DNA of 64,000 nucleotides from Pseudoalteromonas sp. UG3-2 (lineage in GTDB: Bacteria > Pseudomonadota > Gammaproteobacteria > Enterobacterales > Alteromonadaceae): assembly GCF_037120705.1 (NCBI RefSeq), contig NZ_JAWLJU010000002.1, positions 3,012,001-3,076,000 on the forward strand, in the 5' to 3' direction. The position numbers and the translations under genes were made by a program. Positions 1 through 7,932 of this stretch are shown piece after piece (position 1 is the stretch's first letter; every line of letters begins with the position of its first letter). The notes under the pieces are model-generated. The model was not told the DNA's origin. It ran no database searches and saw only the letters and a list, made by a program, of their open reading frames with translations.

Positions 1-1
1 G

Positions 2-1720
<1,719 letters not shown>

Positions 1721-1767
1721 TGAGGTCGGGGGCGCTTTTGATGCCACCGGGTTGGTAAAGTAACATT

Positions 1768-2265
1768 ATGAAAACAGCAAGATACGGCCCCGAATACTGG
1801 GATAAATATGGTGTCTACAGGACGCCACTGGCGTTTAATTTAGTGCTAATCGTGTTATTGCGGCCTATTTTGATCTGGGTTTTCTCAGCACTGACACGCC
1901 GCCCGGAGTTGGATTTGATGTCACTATTTTTTGACTCTAAATATCATTTTTTTGTCGCCACGGGCATTGCTTGTATCGCGCTTATTCCCACTGCAGTATA
2001 TTCGATGCGGCGTCCTAGTAGTTCGCCAAAGCTTGCTGCGGTGTGGCGGCATATGCGATGGCCACTGATTTTGACCGCCATGCTGGATTTGGGGTGGTTA
2101 GGGTATCAAGCCGCACAAAGTCATTACAGCTTCTCGCCTTATGTGGCTATACAAATTGTGTTAGTGGCTTGGGTGCTCTTATACTTAGTGAAAAGCCGCT
2201 ATTTAAGTTGCTTCTTTGGCGACTGGCCGTATCCGGTGGATAAACAATCAGAGCAAGGGGAATAA
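1768..2265 (+). CDS. DUF2919 (YfeZ-like) inner-membrane protein
   Basis: A 165-residue protein of unknown function that matches the DUF2919/YfeZ family by its N-terminal pattern (a YGxYRxP-type motif around residues 14-20) and length. Four hydrophobic stretches, roughly residues 24-45, 62-80, 98-116 and 124-143, predict an integral inner-membrane protein. The C-terminus is polar and ends with a DWPYP motif before a short charged tail. It lies between ligA and msrB on the same strand. The msrB start codon follows one base after its stop, which suggests co-transcription. No catalytic residues are recognisable. Confidence 0.75.
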   Translation: MKTARYGPEYWDKYGVYRTPLAFNLVLIVLLRPILIWVFSALTRRPELDLMSLFFDSKYHFFVATGIACIALIPTAVYSMRRPSSSPKLAAVWRHMRWPLILTAMLDLGWLGYQAAQSHYSFSPYVAIQIVLVAWVLLYLVKSRYLSCFFGDWPYPVDKQSEQGE

Positions 2266-2266
2266 T

Positions 2267-2710
2267 ATGTTAACTTGGCCTGACATAATGAAATTTGCAC
2301 ACGATGGTAACCCAAGTGCGCCGCGGCGAGTAGAGAAAACGGCCGCAAAATGGCGTGAACAATTAGCGCCTGAGGTCTATACCATAACGCGTGAGAAAGG
2401 CACTGAGAGGCCTTTTAGCTCACCTTCTTGCCAGTTATTTGAGCCAGGGAAGTATGCTTGTGTGTGTTGTGGTGAATTATTGTTTGATGCAAGTGAAAAA
2501 TATGACAGTGGGTCGGGGTGGCCTGCTTTCACCCAGCCTGCCAATGTTGCTGCGGTAGCTTATCATAGTGATAGTAGTCATGGTATGGAGCGTGTAGAAA
2601 TCACTTGTAACTGTTGTGACAGCCACCTTGGTCATGTATTTCCTGATGGTCCACCACCAAGTGGGCTGCGGTATTGCGTTAACGCCTTATCACTTCAGCG
2701 TGTGGACTAA
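2267..2710 (+). CDS. msrB: Peptide-methionine (R)-S-oxide reductase
   Basis: Reduces the R epimer of methionine sulfoxide in proteins, repairing oxidative damage in the cytoplasm. The product has 147 residues. It has two zinc-binding CxxC pairs (CVCC and CNCC) and the conserved GSGWPAF and GHVFPDGP motifs. The catalytic Cys is in RYCVNALSL, about residue 137. The ATG at 2267 is preferred over an upstream in-frame ATG at 2216 because the latter lies deep inside the preceding gene. It starts one base after the stop of the DUF2919 gene. No MsrA domain is fused to it. Confidence 0.95.
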   Translation: MLTWPDIMKFAHDGNPSAPRRVEKTAAKWREQLAPEVYTITREKGTERPFSSPSCQLFEPGKYACVCCGELLFDASEKYDSGSGWPAFTQPANVAAVAYHSDSSHGMERVEITCNCCDSHLGHVFPDGPPPSGLRYCVNALSLQRVD

Positions 2711-2720
2711 GTGTAAAGCA

Positions 2721-4370
2721 CTACTGAAACTCCAGTTTCATTTCTTGTAGTCGAGATTTGAGTTTACTATAGCGGAGCTGTTGCTCATCATCTAGCTCTG
2801 CTTCTTCAAGTAGCGTGGAGCAGCGTTTCGCAAGGTTTGAATTAAAGGTGCCGCCAGACTTGGCACAGCTATCACTCATGCATTGCAGTAAATTAAGGGC
2901 AATGCCGGCATTTTTCGGCATGATCCTAAATGCTTGGGTAAATGCCTCCAAGGCAACCTCATATTGACCGCGGTTAAACTGAGTAACCGCATGGTTATTA
3001 AGCTCCTTGGGCCCCATGGTAATTTCTTTTTTCTCCTGCTGCTGCTGATACAAGTAATGCATGGTGGTCGCATCAGCCACGGACTTGTGCCGCTCGCAGT
3101 GGTGGATCACACGATTAAATAATTCTTGCGCTTTGAGGTTGAGACCGACTTCATGAAATGCTTTCGCTTTGTCGAGAGTAGAGTCAACTGAACGTATAAT
3201 CGGATCGTCGTCCAGTTGTTCAAGTAATTGCTTAGCTTTGTCGTGTTCATCTTTAAGGTAATGAACCCGAGCGTTGAGAACGTCAATTTGCGCTTGGTTT
3301 TGGGCATTGGGAAACTGCTGTTTCAGGTCGCTAAGGTATTGCTGGGTTTGTCGAGTTAAACGGGTTACCTGATCTGACTGATCTGTGCTTAAGGCAAAAT
3401 CAATGCCTGCGCGAGCCGCATTAAGGTATATTTCAGGCTTATCGTGGATCGAGTGTCGAGCAAAGGTGGCAATATCTTTATAGGCTTTGTAACTGGCCTC
3501 ATAATCATGGTTTATTTGCGCGACGCGCCCTAGAGAACTTTGTCTATCGATATTTCGTGGTGCCATTTCAATGGCTTGTTGCAGTAATTGTTGCGCGTTT
3601 TCATATTGATTCAGCTTGATCTCCAATTTGCTCAGCAAGTCCAGTGCTGGCAAGCGTGTTTCTGCACGCTCAATCAAGTTTTTAAGCATCTTTTGCGCGA
3701 CCACGTCCTCGTTATTGTTAATCAGAGTTTCAACTAACCCAAGCTTTGCCCAGGTAAATTTTTGTAATTCCAAGACATTTTTATAAAAGGTTTTTGCTTC
3801 TTCAAAGCGGCCGAGTCTTTGTAATAACTCGCCTTTGAGCTTGAGCAACAAAGAGGTGTAGTTATGGCTTTTTTTATCCAGCTCTGCATCAAGCGTTTTG
3901 AGTGCTTTTGAATAGTTTTTGTCATCCATCAAGGAGTGGATCTTATGCAGTGCTTGGCGACGCTTGAGTACCCGTTCGATGCGTGATTGTAGTTCTTTTA
4001 TTGAGAAGGGTTTAACTAAAAAATCGTCTGGCTGCAGCTCAATAATACTATGAACGAGCTCGGGGCTGGTTTCTGAAGAAATAAAAATAAAAGCGGTACC
4101 AGAGCGAATAAGCTGTTTGGCTCTTAACTCTTCATAGAATTGATAACCATCTTGTTTTTTCGCAAGACCAAATGAACATACAATAATATCAAATTGATTT
4201 AGCGTGCATAATTCTTTTGCGCTGTCGGCGCTTTCTGCAAACTTTAAGTTTTTAAAGTTTAACTTCTCCAAAGATTGTTTCATGTAGCTCAACGCCAGTG
4301 GTTGGTCTTCCACAATTAGCATTTTCGCATTTTGAATTGTTGAAACAGGCATAGAGATACTTTTTGACAA
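2721..4370 (-). CDS. Receiver-domain protein with TPR repeats, degenerate phospho-acceptor
   Basis: A 549-residue protein with an N-terminal CheY-like receiver (about 15-135) followed by a long helical region with tetratricopeptide-like repeats (about 140-540). There is no DNA-binding or enzymatic output domain. The acidic pair (E21, D22) and the conserved Lys (K120 in LVKP) are present. The position that should hold the phosphorylated Asp is Ser66, within the stretch DIIVCSFGL. The family is common in marine gammaproteobacteria as a response regulator with a TPR output, probably acting through protein contacts. The open frame begins at a TTG (4370) with an AGG about 9 bases upstream. An ATG at 4352 is the alternative start. 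The gene converges on msrB. Confidence 0.8.
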   Translation of the reverse strand: MSKSISMPVSTIQNAKMLIVEDQPLALSYMKQSLEKLNFKNLKFAESADSAKELCTLNQFDIIVCSFGLAKKQDGYQFYEELRAKQLIRSGTAFIFISSETSPELVHSIIELQPDDFLVKPFSIKELQSRIERVLKRRQALHKIHSLMDDKNYSKALKTLDAELDKKSHNYTSLLLKLKGELLQRLGRFEEAKTFYKNVLELQKFTWAKLGLVETLINNNEDVVAQKMLKNLIERAETRLPALDLLSKLEIKLNQYENAQQLLQQAIEMAPRNIDRQSSLGRVAQINHDYEASYKAYKDIATFARHSIHDKPEIYLNAARAGIDFALSTDQSDQVTRLTRQTQQYLSDLKQQFPNAQNQAQIDVLNARVHYLKDEHDKAKQLLEQLDDDPIIRSVDSTLDKAKAFHEVGLNLKAQELFNRVIHHCERHKSVADATTMHYLYQQQQEKKEITMGPKELNNHAVTQFNRGQYEVALEAFTQAFRIMPKNAGIALNLLQCMSDSCAKSGGTFNSNLAKRCSTLLEEAELDDEQQLRYSKLKSRLQEMKLEFQ

Positions 4371-4626
4371 TTACTTAGCCTGTAAGTCTAGTACTTAGGT
4401 GTAGTTTTGAAAACAAAAATTAACTCATTTTTAGTAGCTTAGTTGATATATGGCGACGTTATTAAATAAAACAGGATAAGTAAGCGAACTCTTTACTTTT
4501 GTAGGGGAAGAGAAAGTGATTTAAGTTTTTGAAATGTTGATCATGCTGAACCTTATAGAAAACCAGTATCTTGGTTAGTCTTTATAGGCTGGTAATATTG
4601 CACAACTAGAAACTGAACTGAAAAGT
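4371..4626. other. Intergenic, no gene seen
   Basis: AT-rich spacer between the receiver-TPR gene and the end of the tRNA-Val repeat array. It should contain the promoter of the minus-strand receiver-TPR gene. A weak hairpin (AACCA / TGGTT near 4560-4576) could end the tRNA-Val transcript on the minus strand, because it is followed there by TTCT. No coding frame with a ribosome binding site is seen. Confidence 0.4.
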
Positions 4627-4720
4627 GGTGGGTGTAATGGACTTGAGCGTTTGAATCTCGCCTTGATGCGGCTTAATGCGATGCTTGGCATCGACCCACT
4701 GCACAAATAAATTGAAAAGT
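4627..4720 (-). repeat. Degenerate tRNA-Val 3'-end repeat, unit D1 (most distal)
   Basis: Most promoter-distal unit of the array (94 bp, the others are 95). It resembles D2-D5 but has point changes in the tRNA-derived part (GGTGGGTGTAATGG instead of GGTGGGTTGTACTGG, plus strand). This suggests it is the oldest or least constrained copy. Confidence 0.75.
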
Positions 4721-4815
4721 GGTGGGTTGTACTGGACTTGAGCGATTGAATCTTGCCTTGATGCGGCTTAATGCGATGCTTGGCATCGACCCACTTCACA
4801 AATAAATTGAAAAGT
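4721..4815 (-). repeat. Degenerate tRNA-Val 3'-end repeat, unit D2
   Basis: A 95-bp tandem unit. Read on the minus strand it ends with the last ~21 nt of tRNA-Val including CCA. The upstream part holds the CGATGC-CAA-GCATCG hairpin. The T-arm 5' strand and everything 5' of it are unlike the tRNA. Confidence 0.8.
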
Positions 4816-4910
4816 GGTGGGTTGTACTGGACTTGAGCGATTGAATCTTGCCTTGATGCGGCTTAGTGCGATGCTTGGCATCGACCCAATGCACAAATAA
4901 ATTGAAAATT
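4816..4910 (-). repeat. Degenerate tRNA-Val 3'-end repeat, unit D3
   Basis: A 95-bp tandem unit nearly identical to D2, with a few substitutions (for example TTAGTGCG for TTAATGCG, plus strand, and CCCAATGCAC for CCCACTTCAC). Confidence 0.8.
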
Positions 4911-5005
4911 GGTGGGTTGTACTGGACTTGAGCGATTGAATCTTGCCTTGATGCGGCTTAATGCGATGCTTGGCATCGACCCACTTCACAAATAAATTGA
5001 AAAGT
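4911..5005 (-). repeat. Degenerate tRNA-Val 3'-end repeat, unit D4
   Basis: A 95-bp tandem unit nearly identical to D2 and D5. It keeps the tRNA-Val 3' terminus and the internal CGATGC/GCATCG hairpin. Confidence 0.8.
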
Positions 5006-5100
5006 GGTGGGTTGTACTGGACTTGAGCGATTGAATCTTGCCTTGATGCGGCTTAATGCGATGCTTGGCATCGACCCACTTCACAAATAAATTGAAAAGT
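5006..5100 (-). repeat. Degenerate tRNA-Val 3'-end repeat, unit D5
   Basis: The 95-bp unit directly downstream, in the direction of transcription, of the last intact tRNA-Val gene. On the minus strand its GTGGGT can pair with its own ACCCAC 3' end, closing a tRNA-sized structure over an internal 6-bp hairpin. Confidence 0.8.
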
Positions 5101-5175
5101 GGTGGGTTGTACTGGACTTGAACCAGTGACCCTCGCCTTGTAAGGGCGATGCTCTCCCAACTGAGCTAACAACCC
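5100..5175 (-). tRNA. tRNA-Val(TAC) copy 1 (promoter-distal)
   Basis: A 73-nt cloverleaf plus encoded CCA on the minus strand. The acceptor is GGGTTGT/ACAACCC, the anticodon loop CTTACAA (anticodon TAC) has a 5-bp stem, and the T-arm is ACTGG-TTCAAGT-CCAGT. It is identical to the other five copies and is the last intact gene before the degenerate tail. Confidence 0.97.
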
Positions 5176-5213
5176 GCATTGTGATTCAATTTATACTCTT
5201 GAATGGAGTTTAT

Positions 5214-5308
5214 GGTGGGTTGTACTGGAGTTAAACCAGTTACCCTTGCCTTGCTTAAGCTTAATGCGATGCTTGGCATCGACTCACTTCACAAATAAAT
5301 TGAAAAGT
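5214..5308 (-). repeat. Chimeric tRNA-Val-like unit P1
   Basis: A 95-bp unit between tRNA-Val copies 1 and 2. Read on the minus strand, the 3' half keeps the tRNA-Val T-arm stem (ACTGG/CCAGT, T-loop TTTAACT), the ACAACCC acceptor strand and CCA. The 5' half is replaced by a sequence with a CGATGC-CAA-GCATCG hairpin. It is not a functional tRNA: the GGGTTGT acceptor strand and D-arm are absent. Confidence 0.8.
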
Positions 5309-5383
5309 GGTGGGTTGTACTGGACTTGAACCAGTGACCCTCGCCTTGTAAGGGCGATGCTCTCCCAACTGAGCTAACAACCC
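5308..5383 (-). tRNA. tRNA-Val(TAC) copy 2
   Basis: Same 73-nt tRNA-Val(TAC) with encoded CCA on the minus strand. It is separated from its neighbours by a chimeric 3'-half unit on each side. Confidence 0.97.
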
Positions 5384-5421
5384 GCATTGTGGTTCAATTT
5401 ATACTCTTGAATGGAGTTTAT

Positions 5422-5516
5422 GGTGGGTTGTACTGGAGTTAAACCAGTTACCCTTGCCTTGCTTAGGCTTAATGCGATGCTTGGCATCGACTCACTTCAC
5501 AAATAAATTGAAAAGT
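5422..5516 (-). repeat. Chimeric tRNA-Val-like unit P2
   Basis: Second interleaved chimera, with the same layout as P1. Visible elements in plus-strand coordinates are: T-arm stem 5432-5436/5444-5448; a 3-bp stem with 7-nt loop 5456-5468 (GCC/GGC) at the anticodon position; hairpin 5475-5489 at the D-arm position; and near-complementary ends (5423-5428 with 5490-5495). Confidence 0.8.
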
Positions 5517-5591
5517 GGTGGGTTGTACTGGACTTGAACCAGTGACCCTCGCCTTGTAAGGGCGATGCTCTCCCAACTGAGCTAACAACCC
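5516..5591 (-). tRNA. tRNA-Val(TAC) copy 3
   Basis: Same 73-nt tRNA-Val(TAC) plus CCA on the minus strand, flanked by chimeric units P2 and P3. Confidence 0.97.
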
Positions 5592-5629
5592 GCATTGTGA
5601 TTCAATTTATACTCTTGAATGGAGTTTAT

Positions 5630-5724
5630 GGTGGGTTGTACTGGACTTGAACCAGTTACCCTTGCCTTGCTTAGGCTTAATGCGATGCTTGGCATCGACT
5701 CACTTCACAAATAAATTGAAAAGT
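5630..5724 (-). repeat. Chimeric tRNA-Val-like unit P3
   Basis: Third interleaved chimera. Unlike P1, P2 and P4 it has the authentic tRNA-Val T-loop (TTCAAGT on the minus strand), so sequence exchange with the intact tRNA copies has occurred within the array. Confidence 0.8.
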
Positions 5725-5799
5725 GGTGGGTTGTACTGGACTTGAACCAGTGACCCTCGCCTTGTAAGGGCGATGCTCTCCCAACTGAGCTAACAACCC
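5724..5799 (-). tRNA. tRNA-Val(TAC) copy 4
   Basis: Same 73-nt tRNA-Val(TAC) plus CCA on the minus strand, flanked by chimeric units P3 and P4. Confidence 0.97.
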
Positions 5800-5837
5800 G
5801 CATTGTGATTCAATTTATACTCTTGAATGGAGTTTAT

Positions 5838-5932
5838 GGTGGGTTGTACTGGAGTTAAACCAGTTACCCTTGCCTTGCTTAGGCTTAATGCGATGCTTGG
5901 CATCGACTCACTTCACAAATAAATTGAAAAGT
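5838..5932 (-). repeat. Chimeric tRNA-Val-like unit P4
   Basis: Fourth interleaved chimera, between tRNA-Val copies 4 and 5, with the same sequence type as P1 and P2 (T-loop TTTAACT on the minus strand). Confidence 0.8.
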
Positions 5933-6007
5933 GGTGGGTTGTACTGGACTTGAACCAGTGACCCTCGCCTTGTAAGGGCGATGCTCTCCCAACTGAGCTA
6001 ACAACCC
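5932..6007 (-). tRNA. tRNA-Val(TAC) copy 5
   Basis: Same 73-nt tRNA-Val(TAC) plus CCA on the minus strand. Only a short 38-bp spacer separates it from copy 6. Confidence 0.97.
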
Positions 6008-6044
6008 GCATTGTGATTCAATTTATACTCTTGAATGGAGTTTA

Positions 6045-6120
6045 TGGTGGGTTGTACTGGACTTGAACCAGTGACCCTCGCCTTGTAAGGGCGATGCTCT
6101 CCCAACTGAGCTAACAACCC
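6045..6120 (-). tRNA. tRNA-Val(TAC) copy 6 (promoter-proximal)
   Basis: First gene of the minus-strand operon, about 40 bp downstream of the -10 box at 6161-6166. It is the same intact 73-nt cloverleaf with CCA. No chimeric unit lies between it and copy 5, unlike the other adjacent pairs. Confidence 0.97.
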
Positions 6121-6160
6121 ACTTTATGACAATCGACGTCATGCGTCGTTGTGGGGCGGT

Positions 6161-6188
6161 ATTATAGATTTTGTTTTATAAGAGTCAA
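6161..6188 (-). promoter_or_regulatory. Promoter of the tRNA-Val array
   Basis: On the minus strand: TTGACT (6183-6188), a 16-bp spacer, then a perfect TATAAT (6161-6166), followed by the GC-rich discriminator ACCGCCCC. Strong sigma-70 elements plus a GC-rich discriminator are the pattern of ppGpp-sensitive stable-RNA promoters. Stringent control is therefore inferred, not shown. Confidence 0.8.
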
Positions 6189-6195
6189 CACAAAA

Positions 6196-6541
6196 ATATA
6201 AAAAACTCACCTGTATGATGCTTTTGTGTGCAAGGTAAATAACTCTTCATTATTAGCATAATTAGCATAGAGTGAGTTATCCCCCTTTTTAGTCAGTCTA
6301 GGGTAAAAAAGTAACTGCAATGGTTTTTGTATTAGTACTTAGACATAGTTGATACATATTTCTGCATACAGTACGGGGTTGTTTCTGCGCTGTTTTAAAG
6401 TAAGGGGGAATTAGTAGGGGGGGGAAGTTCACTTTGTATACGAATTCAATGCGTTACTATTGCAAAGTTGGTATGATTGGTTATATTCTACGCTTCCCGG
6501 TTTAAAATAAAACCAGTTAGAAAAAACTTTGCTAAAAGTTA
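6196..6541. other. Intergenic between divergent tRNA operons, no gene seen
   Basis: About 345 bp of AT-rich DNA separating the two tRNA promoters. It contains a short direct repeat (ATTAGCAT twice near 6254-6270) and an 8-G run near 6417-6424. It is a likely site for upstream promoter elements or Fis-type sites, but none is convincing by eye. No open frame with a ribosome binding site is seen. Confidence 0.4.
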
Positions 6542-6570
6542 TTGACTTTGTTTTTGCTCCTGCATAGAAT
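6542..6570 (+). promoter_or_regulatory. Promoter of the tRNA-Ala/tRNA-Glu operon
   Basis: TTGACT (6542-6547), a 17-bp spacer and TAGAAT (6565-6570), followed by the discriminator GCGCCCCGC. The first tRNA begins about 50 bp downstream. The spacing and GC-rich discriminator match stringently controlled stable-RNA promoters. Confidence 0.8.
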
Positions 6571-6619
6571 GCGCCCCGCACTCAGCGATACAGGCTAGCA
6601 AAGTTAGTCGAAAAGTTTG

Positions 6620-6694
<75 letters not shown>

Positions 6695-6772
6695 ATCTTT
6701 CGTAGTGCGTATGTCCTAGTACATAGTTAATAATTATGGCCAAGCCTCGAGTGCTAAGCTGTATTATTCTGT

Positions 6773-6848
6773 GTCCCCTTCGTCTAGAGGCCTAGGACAC
6801 CGCCCTTTCACGGCGGTAACAGGGGTTCGAATCCCCTAGGGGACGCCA
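6773..6848 (+). tRNA. tRNA-Glu(TTC) copy 1
   Basis: A 76-nt gene with encoded CCA: acceptor GTCCCCT/AGGGGAC, anticodon loop CTTTCAC (anticodon TTC), T-arm AGGGG-TTCGAAT-CCCCT. It is identical to the five copies that follow. Confidence 0.97.
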
Positions 6849-6920
6849 CTTACTTAGGTAAGTCAGCTCGGATAACAAGAGTTTAAACCGTTATCACCAA
6901 GTCCTAGTGACACATTCCGT

Positions 6921-6996
6921 GTCCCCTTCGTCTAGAGGCCTAGGACACCGCCCTTTCACGGCGGTAACAGGGGTTCGAATCCCCTAGGGGACGCCA
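6921..6996 (+). tRNA. tRNA-Glu(TTC) copy 2
   Basis: Identical 76-nt tRNA-Glu(TTC). The ~72-bp spacer before it contains the inverted repeat CTTAC-TTAG-GTAAG and recurs almost unchanged between later copies. Confidence 0.97.
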
Positions 6997-7068
6997 CTTA
7001 CTTAGGTAAGTCAGCTCGGATAACAAGAGTTTAAACCGTTATCACCAAGTCCTAGTGACACATTTAGT

Positions 7069-7144
7069 GTCCCCTTCGTCTAGAGGCCTAGGACACCGCC
7101 CTTTCACGGCGGTAACAGGGGTTCGAATCCCCTAGGGGACGCCA
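7069..7144 (+). tRNA. tRNA-Glu(TTC) copy 3
   Basis: Identical 76-nt tRNA-Glu(TTC), followed by the conserved spacer with a ~90-bp unrelated insertion before copy 4. Confidence 0.97.
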
Positions 7145-7307
7145 CTTACTTAGGTAAGTCAGCTCGGATAACAAGAGTTTAAACCGTTATCACCAAGTCC
7201 TAGTGACACAGAAAACATTCTGTTTTGGAATAAGGCCATTCGCCTCACAGGCTCGGTCTCATCTAACGCAGAAATAGCAAATCAGTGATTTGCAAAACGA
7301 TTTCTGC

Positions 7308-7383
7308 GTCCCCTTCGTCTAGAGGCCTAGGACACCGCCCTTTCACGGCGGTAACAGGGGTTCGAATCCCCTAGGGGACGCCA
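7308..7383 (+). tRNA. tRNA-Glu(TTC) copy 4
   Basis: Identical 76-nt tRNA-Glu(TTC). It is preceded by the only long spacer of the series (7145-7307), which has a GCAAATC/GATTTGC inverted repeat just upstream. Confidence 0.97.
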
Positions 7384-7455
7384 CTTAGTTAGGTAAGTGA
7401 ACTCGGATAACAAGAGTTTAAACCGTTATAACCAAGTCCTAGTGACACATTCCGT

Positions 7456-7531
7456 GTCCCCTTCGTCTAGAGGCCTAGGACACCGCCCTTTCACGGCGGT
7501 AACAGGGGTTCGAATCCCCTAGGGGACGCCA
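7456..7531 (+). tRNA. tRNA-Glu(TTC) copy 5
   Basis: Identical 76-nt tRNA-Glu(TTC), preceded by a slightly diverged copy of the conserved spacer. Confidence 0.97.
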
Positions 7532-7603
7532 CTTACTTAGGTAAGTCAACTCGGATAACAAGAGTTTAAACCGTTATCACCAAGTCCTAGTGACACATTC
7601 CGT

Positions 7604-7679
7604 GTCCCCTTCGTCTAGAGGCCTAGGACACCGCCCTTTCACGGCGGTAACAGGGGTTCGAATCCCCTAGGGGACGCCA
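7604..7679 (+). tRNA. tRNA-Glu(TTC) copy 6
   Basis: Last identical tRNA-Glu(TTC) of the operon. The 253 bp after it contain neither a gene nor a convincing intrinsic terminator. Confidence 0.97.
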
Positions 7680-7932
7680 TTTCAATTTACATCTCTATCT
7701 CTACTAAGAAAAATTACTTCTAGTACTCATCTTTTATTACTTAACAAGAACCTCAATGCTCAAGTTTTGTTAGTATTAATTGCTAAGGCTCATTATCCCT
7801 TTTCTGCACTTGCCTTGTCCCAACCCGTATTAATACTTTGTAATTCCACCCAATTTAGCGAATAGGTATTTAGAATGATGGCAGTGGGCAGGAAAAAACA
7901 CCCAAACCCACTCAATACTGCGAAGCAAGCGA

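Noticed and set aside
4575..4989. Open frames of 73-74 codons on the minus strand within the 95-bp repeats
   Set aside because: They are products of the repeat period and tRNA-derived sequence, have no ribosome binding site, and are nearly identical because the DNA repeats. Not genes.
5100..5175. Integration attachment site at the tRNA-Val 3' end
   Set aside because: Copies of the tRNA 3' end are typical of att sites, but no integrase or foreign gene block lies between them. The tandem 95-bp spacing indicates local duplication instead.
4627..6120. CRISPR array
   Set aside because: Repeats and spacers are regular, but the 'spacers' are also repeated and the repeats contain tRNA-Val. There is no cas gene. 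It is a tRNA-derived array.
6417..6424. Eight-G run as a phase-variation tract
   Set aside because: It is in non-coding DNA, and not between the -35 and -10 boxes of a recognisable promoter.
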